NCBI GenBank assembly: GCA_964415885.1
Contig: CAYQCE010000041.1
Location: forward strand, 1 to 33,832
Source: CAYQCE01 sp964415885
GTDB taxonomy: Bacteria; Zixibacteria; MSB-5A5; JAABVY01; JAHJOQ01
Reading direction: 5' to 3'
DNA: 33,832 nt
Every line of letters begins with the position of its first letter. Within the stretch, counting starts at the first letter, position 1. Of this stretch, positions 7,132 through 14,503 are shown piece by piece. The position numbers were made by a program, and so were the translations under genes. The notes below the pieces were generated by a model. It worked only from the letters and a program-made list of their open reading frames with translations. It made no database searches and was not told the DNA's origin.

Positions 7132-9267
7132 CTATGCTGAAACTGTCTTCTCGGCGAATATCTGATTTATCGCATCTCTGAGCTGGGTTACAGTGAATGG
7201 TTTCGAGAGAACCATATTGACGCCGCGCGATGCCACGTCATCTTCCGCGATCTGGGCACCCCAGCCGGAGATTATCATCACCGGCAGCGATCGCCTTTTC
7301 AACTTGACTGCCTTGGCTACATCCCATCCGGACATTCCGGGCAACCCGAGATCAGTGATCACAAAATCGAAACTGTCTTCATCGAAAAGCGACAGCCCTT
7401 CCATGCCATCCTTCGCGACCGTCGGCTCATGACCGATGGCGACAAGCAGCTCCCTAACTACATTCAGGAGTGACTCATCGTCATCGATTACAAGGACTCT
7501 CAGCTTACCGACATCGTTGGCAACTGTCGGCGATGCTCCGGCCTCTTTGAGATCGGGGCGCGCAGGAAGAACAATCGTAATTGTTGTGCCCGCGCCTTCA
7601 GCGGTTTCGATCTCAACCGTCGCCTGATGACGTGACAGAATACCGTACGCAACACTCATCCCGAGTCCGGTCTTTCCCTTGCCCTTGGTGGAGAAGAACG
7701 GATAGAATATCTTGTCTCGTACTTCCGGCGCCATGCCGATACCGTCATCACGTATAGACAGAACGACCGAGTTATCCCGGTCAAAGGTTGCTATATCGAT
7801 GCGACCGCCGTGCGGGAGCGCCTCGACCGAATTCTGGATGATATTCGAGAGCGCATCCACAAGTTCACCCGCCGATCCGGCCAGCGGCTGCGTTGACTCG
7901 AGATCGACACCCATTTCGATCTCGGCCATATTCAACTGCGCCTGGTCTTTCCAGATCGGACGTGTAGTTTCGATAGCCTCTTGAACCACTTCGTTTATCG
8001 AGACTCGTTTTTTCGCCGTCTTGCTGCGAACCCTCGCGAACTCCTGAGTTCGACGGACGCTGTCCGAGCCTTTGAGCGCCAGGTTCTCGATCTCCTTCAG
8101 ACCCGCCACAATGCCGGCATCGGTGGTTTCACGCTGAAGTAGCTGCGCCCGCCCGAGAATCGACCCGAGGTTATTGTTAAAGTCATGAGCCACTGCACAA
8201 GCCATCTCGCCGAGTGCACGCAGCTTCTCGGTCTCGAGCATCTGTTCCTGGGTCCGACTCAGCTTGTCGTAGGCATCTTTCAGATCTTTGTACATACGGG
8301 CGTTCTCGATTACATCCGCGGCCTGTCTCGCGAAGATGGCGAGAAACTGGAGATCATCCAGGCTGAACAGATCGCCCGACGCACGATGCACGGAGAGTAC
8401 GCCGATAGCACTGCCCGAGAAAATCAGCGGGACGGCGATTCGAGAACCGCCTCCGGACTTCGGAGTTCCCTGCTCCGGCGGCAAGCCGTTTGCAATCACA
8501 CCCTCACCGAGCGACGCAGCCCGCCCCTCCGGCCCTCGGCCGATCGCAATATCTCTCTGCATTATCGTGTCGTGCTCCGCTTTCGCACTTGTCAGAAGCG
8601 GTGACAAACGCTCCTCGTCCGGACTCAAAATGTAGATCGTTGCATAGCTTGCCGATACGAGAGAAGCAGCAAGGTCGATCACCTTCTGAAGTACCACCTG
8701 ATAGCTTAGAGACGAGTAGATAGTGGTCGACAGCTCCACGAGCGCTGAAAGCTTGCAGGATTGCTCGGAACTCGTCTTCATTATCTGAATGCTCTTGCAG
8801 AGAATGGACACGAGACGTGCAGAAAAAATTAGATTTTCAAGCTCGTCCGACGAGTAGCTCCGGGACTCCCTGAACCAGAGGAGAACCAGCACCGCTTTTG
8901 GAGCAGAGGGCAGATCGAGCGGCACAAATGCCGCAGAGCGAACGCCGCATGTCTCTACGCTTTCTACTTTCCGCAGCACGCTAATCGACACGTCCTCGAT
9001 GAACACAACTGGCTCCCGGCTGTCATGCGCCTTTACTATCGCCGTGACCGCCCTTAGACATTCGTCAGTCAAATGCTCCGTATCGTGCAGACTCGATACG
9101 TGCACGTGAGTCTGATCGATGCCGAGCACGGAAACGCCCTGAACGGCCACCACCTGAGCACGATTGTTGGCGCATATCTGGCGCAAGAGCTGACGGAGGA
9201 TATCTATGGTCTCGCGTGCACCGTCTCGCATGGGAACATGCACGCCTGTGTGATCCGGACTTCTCAT
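7132..9267 (-). CDS. Hybrid sensor histidine kinase (GAF-GAF-HisKA-HATPase-REC)
   Basis: A 711-residue soluble kinase. Residues about 15-160 look like a diverged GAF sensor and about 185-325 a clear GAF domain. HisKA follows with AVAHDFNNNLGSILG (phosphoacceptor His361). The ATPase domain has the N box (IIQNSVEALP), the G1 box (IRDDGIGM) and the G2 box (GKGKTGLGMS). A C-terminal receiver domain has LVIDDDES, the phosphoacceptor Asp639 in ITDLGLPG and Lys in LSKPF. All key residues are present, so autophosphorylation followed by His-to-Asp transfer inside the protein is expected. There is no membrane segment. Its ATG overlaps the upstream stop as ATGA, indicating translational coupling with the degenerate receiver gene. 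The signal is unknown. Confidence 0.95.
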   Translation of the reverse strand: MRSPDHTGVHVPMRDGARETIDILRQLLRQICANNRAQVVAVQGVSVLGIDQTHVHVSSLHDTEHLTDECLRAVTAIVKAHDSREPVVFIEDVSISVLRKVESVETCGVRSAAFVPLDLPSAPKAVLVLLWFRESRSYSSDELENLIFSARLVSILCKSIQIMKTSSEQSCKLSALVELSTTIYSSLSYQVVLQKVIDLAASLVSASYATIYILSPDEERLSPLLTSAKAEHDTIMQRDIAIGRGPEGRAASLGEGVIANGLPPEQGTPKSGGGSRIAVPLIFSGSAIGVLSVHRASGDLFSLDDLQFLAIFARQAADVIENARMYKDLKDAYDKLSRTQEQMLETEKLRALGEMACAVAHDFNNNLGSILGRAQLLQRETTDAGIVAGLKEIENLALKGSDSVRRTQEFARVRSKTAKKRVSINEVVQEAIETTRPIWKDQAQLNMAEIEMGVDLESTQPLAGSAGELVDALSNIIQNSVEALPHGGRIDIATFDRDNSVVLSIRDDGIGMAPEVRDKIFYPFFSTKGKGKTGLGMSVAYGILSRHQATVEIETAEGAGTTITIVLPARPDLKEAGASPTVANDVGKLRVLVIDDDESLLNVVRELLVAIGHEPTVAKDGMEGLSLFDEDSFDFVITDLGLPGMSGWDVAKAVKLKRRSLPVMIISGWGAQIAEDDVASRGVNMVLSKPFTVTQLRDAINQIFAEKTVSA

Positions 9268-9773
9268 TTCCTGACACCCGTGTCCAGAGTCGATATTGCA
9301 TCAACGAGGTCTTCAATTTCGCTGTATCTGCAAGCGGACGAAACCACGAAATCAACCTCACCATCGCCCGCAAGATCCGCCAGAGTACTCCGTCCGAAAT
9401 CCGTCGACACAACGACAAGGCAATTCGGCCGAAGCTTCTTGCAGACCGAGAGTGTGGATGAGCCCGCTTCGGAGAGAATCGATATGTCAGTGATTATGAC
9501 CCCGACATCCTCCGCCTGAAGCTGTTTCACGGCCTCCAGAGAGCTTCTGGCATGCAGTACACGATGACCACGGTTTTTCAGATTCGGTTCGAGCGACGCA
9601 TCAAATGAGTCCACCGATGACATCAGCATAACCGATATCGCCCGCTTGAGCTGGGTATCCTCGCGGATACAGTACTCGGGTTCATTGGAGAGCATCTCTG
9701 CTGCGATCAGCGAACTCGCTGCCGTTTCACGCAGATTCTCCGAGTTGGTGTGGTACGATTTTGTATCAATCAT
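9264..9773 (-). CDS. Degenerate stand-alone receiver-like protein
   Basis: 169 residues with a receiver (CheY-like) fold from about residue 45 onward. The phosphoacceptor-position aspartate is present (Asp96 in VIITDISIL). The usual acidic pair at the end of strand 1 is replaced by serines (VMLMSSVDSF), and the conserved lysine after strand 5 is missing (FVVSSACRY). Such a domain probably cannot be phosphorylated normally and may act by binding. The N-terminal 45 residues are a unique extension. No output domain is present. The gene overlaps by ATGA at both ends with neighbours that are kinase-like, so it belongs to the same signalling unit. The receiver assignment rests on fold pattern and context. 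Confidence 0.7.
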   Translation of the reverse strand: MIDTKSYHTNSENLRETAASSLIAAEMLSNEPEYCIREDTQLKRAISVMLMSSVDSFDASLEPNLKNRGHRVLHARSSLEAVKQLQAEDVGVIITDISILSEAGSSTLSVCKKLRPNCLVVVSTDFGRSTLADLAGDGEVDFVVSSACRYSEIEDLVDAISTLDTGVRK

Positions 9774-11905
9774 TGCTGCTTTACGTGATGAGTACGGCTC
9801 ACTCGGTTTCGATGCGAGTTCACGTAATCGCCGTACATGTTAAACGCTCGCGCCACCGTGTCAGCGTTCCGTCTGATTGTGCGTACACAACGCGACATCG
9901 GGCTGTCGGACACCGGAAGACTCGTTTCGAGAAGCTCGGCGGCGCCAAGAATTGAAGTCAGCGGGTCTTTCAGTTTTCGAGTGATATCTGTGAATGCGAA
10001 TCTGTCAATGTCACCAAATCCATCTTCTTTTGAAGTCTCTGGCTTAACGTGCCGAGCGGAGCGTGACGGTCTTCCCATTAGGCCGAGCAAAACCGATGCC
10101 TGTGTGGCGAGCATGGAAATTAGGGAAAGATCATCCCTGTCGAACGGCCGCCGATCCCATGATCGAATCTCAGACAAAACCAACAGCCCCTCCAGAGAGC
10201 TTCGAACCGTCAAGGGGACGATTATCACAGTACTGGCTTTGAAAGAACTGAGCATCGACATCTCCGAACTGCTCAGCGTTTCGTCGTCCTCCGTACGAAT
10301 CACAACGGGCTCGCCCACGCGAACTGCCGACGACACTCTGCGCAAGCTGTCGAGATTGCTAGAGCAGCGGAATGCATCCTGCCGGCTGTGTTCTCTCCGG
10401 CTGTCGACAGCAATGCATCTGACCTGATTGAGAGTTCGATCGTACGAAAACACGCGTGCTTCCGTAACCGGCAATCCCTCAACGGCTGACCTGGTAAATT
10501 CACGCAGGAATTCCCCCGAGTCACCGTCGGTTACGAATCTGCGCGTAATATCCGAAGTTTCGCGCATGGTCTTTAGCCGGGACGAGTTTAGCTCACGCTG
10601 CCTCGCCGCACCTGTAACGCTCGCGAACGCAGTCGCTACAATCTCTGCATTCGTTAGATCCGACTTGTCATATTGGCCGCGCTCCAGCGATACAAACGAT
10701 AGAGCAGCCAACGCCTCTCCCGCCACTACCACTGGCACGGTTATGCGCGAGTTGAATCCACATCGCGCCAGCCAGGCATCGTCAGAGTATGTCAGGCCGG
10801 AGACCCTGGCAACGATATCCGAACGGCAATCCCGAATAACATCCTGCACCGCTGTCTTCCGGAGCGGCAGGGACATGCCGACTTCCGAGATTGCGTTCGC
10901 CGACTCGGAGTACGAGTACCGCCGCATGTTCGAGTTGTTCTCCTCGATTACCGCAACAGAGATCATGTCTGCCGGTACAAGACGCGTAATCAAATCGTAA
11001 CCTCTACTCAGGAAAGCGGCAAGATCGTTGGATTCCGATGCTATCCTCTGCAAACGCATAGATGTATCCTGAGATGCGATCAGGCCGATAAGATCGCTTC
11101 TGAGATCCAGTGAGTGCATCGCGTCCGCTATAACTTCCACCCCGAAGTTCATCAGATCGAAATCGTCCGGTGTGAAATCCTCGGCATCCTCGAAAGCGAG
11201 AACGATCGCACCGTACGTCTTTCCCTGAGACGCAAATGGGCAAACCGCAAGCACTTCGCAACCGTTCTCCTGCAGATCGAGACTTTCGGACAATTCTCCA
11301 GAAACATCAGTACCAGTAAGATAGTCGGATTCCGGTGTCTCCAAAGCTGTTCTGATCTCAACGAGTCCTGTCACCGAGTCTACCGGCAGACTTGCTCCAT
11401 CCCGGAGACGTTTGGCAATAGCGAACTCTCCGCCCGACTTCGTCCTCCAGAGAGCAAGCCCTGAGGCGGGGCGAAGTGTCTCATCGATTTGCCGTGCGAA
11501 TTCATCCAGCAACTCGACCGTCGGTGCGGTCCAGTTGGTTACCGTACACCGCATGCTCGCAACCAATTCCGCGATTGCCTGCGATTGTGCCATCCTTCGG
11601 TTCGATCGCACGAGCGAGGGTATCCACTCCGCGAGACCGGCGAACGCCAGGAGGGCACCGGCTATTAGTGTGAGACTCTGAAACGAGAACCTTAGAACAT
11701 CATCGCCGATTACCGGCAGTCGACTGTCATACCCCAAACCCTCAACGAGAAACAGAAGCGAAGCAGCGTCAAGGAAACCGATTCCGACCGCCAGCTTAAG
11801 CCAGACATCAGGATTGCGTCTGAAGTACTTTTCCCTGTGGGTTAAGAGTGCAACAGTGAAGCCGGCAAGCACAACGAAAAGCGTTGCCTGCAGAATAAGA
11901 CTCAT
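9770..11905 (-). CDS. Membrane-anchored multi-GAF protein with kinase-dead DHp segment
   Basis: 711 residues. Three hydrophobic segments at the N-terminus (about 1-20, 38-56, 72-92) anchor it to the inner membrane. Up to three GAF-type domains follow (about 110-260, 275-425 and 440-600; motifs such as VPVVVAGEALAALSFVS and IVPLTVRSSLEGLLVLSEI). The last 80 residues resemble a histidine-kinase dimerisation helix: ITRKLKDPLTSILGAAELLE aligns with the usual SHELRTPLTSILG, but the phosphoacceptor His is Arg, and there is no ATPase domain. It is therefore probably a sensor that pairs with a real kinase rather than a kinase itself. Start: the ATG at 11905 has AGGAGG 5 bases upstream, the strongest ribosome binding site of the operon, which it leads. 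Confidence 0.8.
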   Translation of the reverse strand: MSLILQATLFVVLAGFTVALLTHREKYFRRNPDVWLKLAVGIGFLDAASLLFLVEGLGYDSRLPVIGDDVLRFSFQSLTLIAGALLAFAGLAEWIPSLVRSNRRMAQSQAIAELVASMRCTVTNWTAPTVELLDEFARQIDETLRPASGLALWRTKSGGEFAIAKRLRDGASLPVDSVTGLVEIRTALETPESDYLTGTDVSGELSESLDLQENGCEVLAVCPFASQGKTYGAIVLAFEDAEDFTPDDFDLMNFGVEVIADAMHSLDLRSDLIGLIASQDTSMRLQRIASESNDLAAFLSRGYDLITRLVPADMISVAVIEENNSNMRRYSYSESANAISEVGMSLPLRKTAVQDVIRDCRSDIVARVSGLTYSDDAWLARCGFNSRITVPVVVAGEALAALSFVSLERGQYDKSDLTNAEIVATAFASVTGAARQRELNSSRLKTMRETSDITRRFVTDGDSGEFLREFTRSAVEGLPVTEARVFSYDRTLNQVRCIAVDSRREHSRQDAFRCSSNLDSLRRVSSAVRVGEPVVIRTEDDETLSSSEMSMLSSFKASTVIIVPLTVRSSLEGLLVLSEIRSWDRRPFDRDDLSLISMLATQASVLLGLMGRPSRSARHVKPETSKEDGFGDIDRFAFTDITRKLKDPLTSILGAAELLETSLPVSDSPMSRCVRTIRRNADTVARAFNMYGDYVNSHRNRVSRTHHVKQQ

Positions 11906-12050
11906 CAGCGCCTCCTACAGAGTACGGGTTCTCATGTAGTTATCGACATTATTGCTTGATTATTAAGCAGATAGAGCGACAGGGGCGTGCTGACGACACA
12001 AAGGTCTGGATGCGGGTTGTCGCGTTTTGAAACGTCAGCCTGTTTCCGAC

Positions 12051-12073
12051 AGTATGTCAGCGGCTGACATACT
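12051..12073. repeat. Perfect 10-bp palindrome at the end of the eIF2B-like gene
   Basis: Arms AGTATGTCAG and CTGACATACT flank the 3-base centre CGG, and the structure spans the stop codon of the gene ending at 12057. No U-tract follows on the minus strand, so a classic terminator is doubtful. It sits at the upstream edge of the 151-bp gap before the signalling operon that starts at 11905. It may be an RNA 3' end, a processing site or an operator. Nothing else stood out in that gap. Confidence 0.5.
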
Positions 12074-12944
12074 CCACGAGCTGCCTGATCTCTGATTCAG
12101 ATTTGATTCCTGAGTCGGTGACAAAATGGGAAAAACGGGAGATATCGATCGATTCGAAGTAGAAATTTGCTACCCTGCCATAACTTAGCTCAACGTCGGA
12201 AATCTCTTCCGGGGGATACATCTCCGGCTCGAATGAGAAATCGGACGTGCTGACGAGCTTATTCTCCGCGAATACCGCAACGTTCCTTTTACCGGCAGCG
12301 CGCATCAAACCTGCGAATATGCCAGTGCCGATCTTGTTGACGAGATATTCCTCTGTCACTGCATCTGCACCGGTGAGAAAGAGATCGCATTCTGCGATGC
12401 ATCTCTCAACCGCCAGATCAGCAATGACTTCGGTACGCACGCCGAATACGTCGATCTTCCGGGCGAGGTCGACTCCCTCGCACATCGGCCGTCCTTCCGG
12501 AACCACCGCACTCAGGGTTTCGCGGGCGGGATGGTGCTCGAAGACAGCAACAATCGAGGATGACATGCTGATTGTGAGGATCCGGGATCCCTCCGGGATC
12601 AGCCCGGCGGCATGGGATGCCAGCTTCTGTGGTGATTCGGTATTGTTGGCGGCGAGACTGTCGATCCATTTCCGAAGCGAATCCATAGCGTCGGATTCTG
12701 ACCTGACCCGTTCAAGCTTCCGGTGGAGTCGATTTGCCAGATTCACGAACGGCGCCATCTCCGGCTTTACACTTCGGATTCTGTTGGGAAGTCCCGAGAG
12801 CTTTGCAGAGTGATCGGAAGTCGAGGTAACAGAGATTTCATCTACTACGGCTCGCAGATACTCGAGCGCCTGAGTGTAGAGAGTTGCCGCGCCAGAGCGA
12901 TTGTCAGCTCTTATCCTATCGAATATCTCCGCCGAGGAGGACAT
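12057..12944 (-). CDS. eIF2B alpha/beta/delta-like (IF-2B superfamily) protein
   Basis: 295 residues, a helical N-terminal half and a Rossmann-like C-terminal half typical of the family shared by eIF2B regulatory subunits, ribose-1,5-bisphosphate isomerase and methylthioribose-1-phosphate isomerase. Seen: ILTISMSSSI, VVPEGRPMCEG, the aspartate in FLTGADAV, and NKIGTGIFAGL. In the sugar isomerases the first motif carries the catalytic cysteine (T-x-C-N-type); here it reads T-I-S-M-S, as in the non-enzymatic eIF2B type, although GAD and NKIGT are kept. Either a diverged isomerase or a ligand-binding regulator is possible. Start: the ATG at 12944, preceded by GGAAGG, lies inside the end of the rnhC gene (29-base overlap). 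It is third in the efp-rnhC operon. Confidence 0.8.
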   Translation of the reverse strand: MSSSAEIFDRIRADNRSGAATLYTQALEYLRAVVDEISVTSTSDHSAKLSGLPNRIRSVKPEMAPFVNLANRLHRKLERVRSESDAMDSLRKWIDSLAANNTESPQKLASHAAGLIPEGSRILTISMSSSIVAVFEHHPARETLSAVVPEGRPMCEGVDLARKIDVFGVRTEVIADLAVERCIAECDLFLTGADAVTEEYLVNKIGTGIFAGLMRAAGKRNVAVFAENKLVSTSDFSFEPEMYPPEEISDVELSYGRVANFYFESIDISRFSHFVTDSGIKSESEIRQLVEYVSR

Positions 12945-13590
12945 TGACCTTCCTTGTGTTCTTGAAATGCAGCTTGGCTACCTTCACAAGCGCCTCAGAA
13001 CCATGCTTCCGGCAATACTCCGCCGCAGCCTGATCGACATTCAGACCGGCACCCTTCGGAAGCGTGATGCCTGAATCGCGTGAATAGCGATCGAGGTAAT
13101 CGAGGAATCTTGCACGGGCGATGATCGACGCAGCCGCAACTCCAAGATGCCGCTCTCCCTTCGTCTCCTGAATCAGCTCGATTCCACGCCCTTTCTTCAT
13201 AAGTGCGCTCTTCACATATCCCGGATCTCCGAATTGATCCGTGATCGCGCTCTCCACCGGACAATCCTCCAGGATATTCTCTATCGCACGGGAATGGCCC
13301 CAGGCCAGAAGTCGGTTCAAGTTGCGAATCTTGCCGTACAGCTCGTTGTACTTCTCCGGTCCAATCGCCACCACTGAGTGCGGGAGTTCAGACACAATCG
13401 AGTCCGCAATTCGTCGGACCTTTTTGTCGGATGTAGTCTTTGAGTCTTTGACGTCGAGAGCAAGAAGTCGATCCTTCGATTCCGGAGTAACACAAACGGC
13501 CGCTATAACCAGCGGCCCGAAGTAGTCCCCCTTGCCGGATTCATCAGTACCGATGTAGATCAGAGCGGAAGAGTCTACGCCTCCATCCAT
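12916..13590 (-). CDS. rnhC: Ribonuclease HIII, short form
   Basis: 224 residues. It cleaves RNA in RNA-DNA hybrids in the cytoplasm. The start motif GTDESGKGDYFGP (Asp16, Glu17) is the type HIII signature, in contrast to D-x-AGRG of RNase HII. Further catalytic acids include Asp118 in ITDQFGD. A conserved core segment (GVAAASIIARARFLDYL) follows. Typical RNase HIII proteins are about 300 residues, with an N-terminal TATA-box-binding-protein-like substrate domain of about 80 residues. That domain is absent: only 10 residues precede the catalytic fold. The start ATG at 13590 is 4 bases after the efp stop, so translation is likely coupled to efp. Confidence 0.9.
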   Translation of the reverse strand: MDGGVDSSALIYIGTDESGKGDYFGPLVIAAVCVTPESKDRLLALDVKDSKTTSDKKVRRIADSIVSELPHSVVAIGPEKYNELYGKIRNLNRLLAWGHSRAIENILEDCPVESAITDQFGDPGYVKSALMKKGRGIELIQETKGERHLGVAAASIIARARFLDYLDRYSRDSGITLPKGAGLNVDQAAAEYCRKHGSEALVKVAKLHFKNTRKVNVLLGGDIR

Positions 13591-13594
13591 CCGG

Positions 13595-14152
13595 TCAGGC
13601 TCTCTCTATATACTTGCCGTCTCTCGTGTCTATCTTGATTCGATCGCCTTCCTTGACGAACATCGGCACCTTCACCTCGAGCCCGGTTTCGACCTTGGCG
13701 CTTTTCATCACATTCGTTACAGTGTCTCCCTTGATCGCCGGATCGGCCTCAACGACCTCGAAAACGACCGATGACGGAAGATCAACCTGAATCGGTTCGC
13801 CTTCGAAGAACAGTATCGAGTAAGACTGGTTCTCCTGAAGATACCAGATGTTGTCTTCGAGCTTCTCTTTGCTGATCGAAACCTGGTCGAATGTCCGCGT
13901 GTCCATGAAATACCAGTCGGTGTCGTCGTTGTACATATACTGCATTTGCTTCTGTTCGAAGTTCGGCTCGTCGAATGTCTCGCCGCCGGAGAAGGTCTTG
14001 TCTATCACCTGACCGGTCTTGATATTCTTCAACTTGGTTCGGACATTCGCTCCCCCGCGACCCATCTTCACATGCTGGAAATCAACTATCCAGTATGGCT
14101 GGCCCTCGATCGCGATTCTCATGCCCTTGCGGAAATCGGATGTGCTGATCAT
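13595..14152 (-). CDS. efp: Translation elongation factor P
   Basis: 185 residues, normal length, with the three beta-barrel domains of EF-P (KOW-like N domain, then two OB-type domains ending in DTRDGKYIERA). EF-P binds between the P and E sites and rescues ribosomes stalled on polyproline. The loop that reaches the peptidyl-transferase centre reads VKMGRGGAN, with Arg32 at the tip position. This is the arginine type (as in EarP-modified EF-P), not the lysine type modified by EpmA/EpmB. No modifying enzyme is in the window. Start: the ATG at 14152 (MISTSDF) has GGGAG 7 bases upstream; an in-frame TTG at 14158 is not favoured. First gene of the operon. Confidence 0.97.
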   Translation of the reverse strand: MISTSDFRKGMRIAIEGQPYWIVDFQHVKMGRGGANVRTKLKNIKTGQVIDKTFSGGETFDEPNFEQKQMQYMYNDDTDWYFMDTRTFDQVSISKEKLEDNIWYLQENQSYSILFFEGEPIQVDLPSSVVFEVVEADPAIKGDTVTNVMKSAKVETGLEVKVPMFVKEGDRIKIDTRDGKYIERA

Positions 14153-14203
14153 TTTCAAACTCCCAAAATGGAACTGTATTGCTCGAATTTCCGAAAGCGT
14201 CGT

Positions 14204-14231
14204 AATATATATCCGAACGGTCTGTTTTCAA
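14204..14231 (-). promoter_or_regulatory. Sigma-70-type promoter for efp operon
   Basis: On the minus strand TTGAAA (14231-14226) and TATATT (14209-14204) are separated by 16 bases, each matching five of six consensus positions. Transcription would begin near 14197, about 45 bases before the efp ATG. Confidence 0.55.
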
Positions 14232-14241
14232 GCGAAAAGTT

Positions 14242-14270
14242 GTCGTAGAGTGTCGTAGAATTGTCGTAGA
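14242..14270. repeat. Triple GTCGTAGA direct repeat
   Basis: GTCGTAGA occurs at 14242-14249, 14252-14259 and 14263-14270, with spacings of 10 and 11 bases, one helical turn. The array sits just upstream of the efp -35 box and about 180-205 bases upstream of the divergent sigma-54 start. Helical phasing suggests a regulator binding one face of the DNA. Confidence 0.55.
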
Positions 14271-14310
14271 GCATTGCCGACCTGATTTCAGTGAGCAAGC
14301 GCTCGACGTA

Positions 14311-14357
14311 TTGGACAACTCCGACACTGGCTCCTTCCGACCCACCACTTGGACAAC
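14311..14357 (+). promoter_or_regulatory. TTGGACAAC direct repeats, candidate enhancer sites
   Basis: TTGGACAAC occurs at 14311-14319 and 14349-14357, 38 bases start to start. Relative to the predicted sigma-54 start at about 14449 they lie near -138 and -100, the usual place for enhancer-binding proteins. A related TTGGACAA lies at 31822-31829 upstream of the ETF-QO gene. The function is inferred. Confidence 0.45.
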
Positions 14358-14422
14358 AGGTTTCACATCGACACAACGCTCTAATTAACTGGCGCTCATT
14401 GCCTTAAGCTCAGCCGGCAACG

Positions 14423-14438
14423 TGGCACAGTGCTTGCG
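14423..14438 (+). promoter_or_regulatory. Sigma-54 (-24/-12) promoter of the lipoprotein/PorV/protease operon
   Basis: TGGCACAGTGCTTGCG matches the sigma-54 consensus (TGGCACr-N4-TTGCw) at nearly every position, with GG and GC exactly 10 bases apart. Start predicted near 14449, giving a 55-base leader before the ATG at 14504. It is the best promoter match noticed in the window. Confidence 0.8.
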
Positions 14439-14503
14439 TTTAGACGCATGGGACTCAGGCAATTTAACTAGAGGGGAAGGAAACTTAGCAGGAGAGGAAG
14501 GTC

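Noticed and set aside
14242..14270. CRISPR array
   Set aside because: The three 8-base repeats at 10-11 base spacing are far too short and too close to be CRISPR repeats and spacers.
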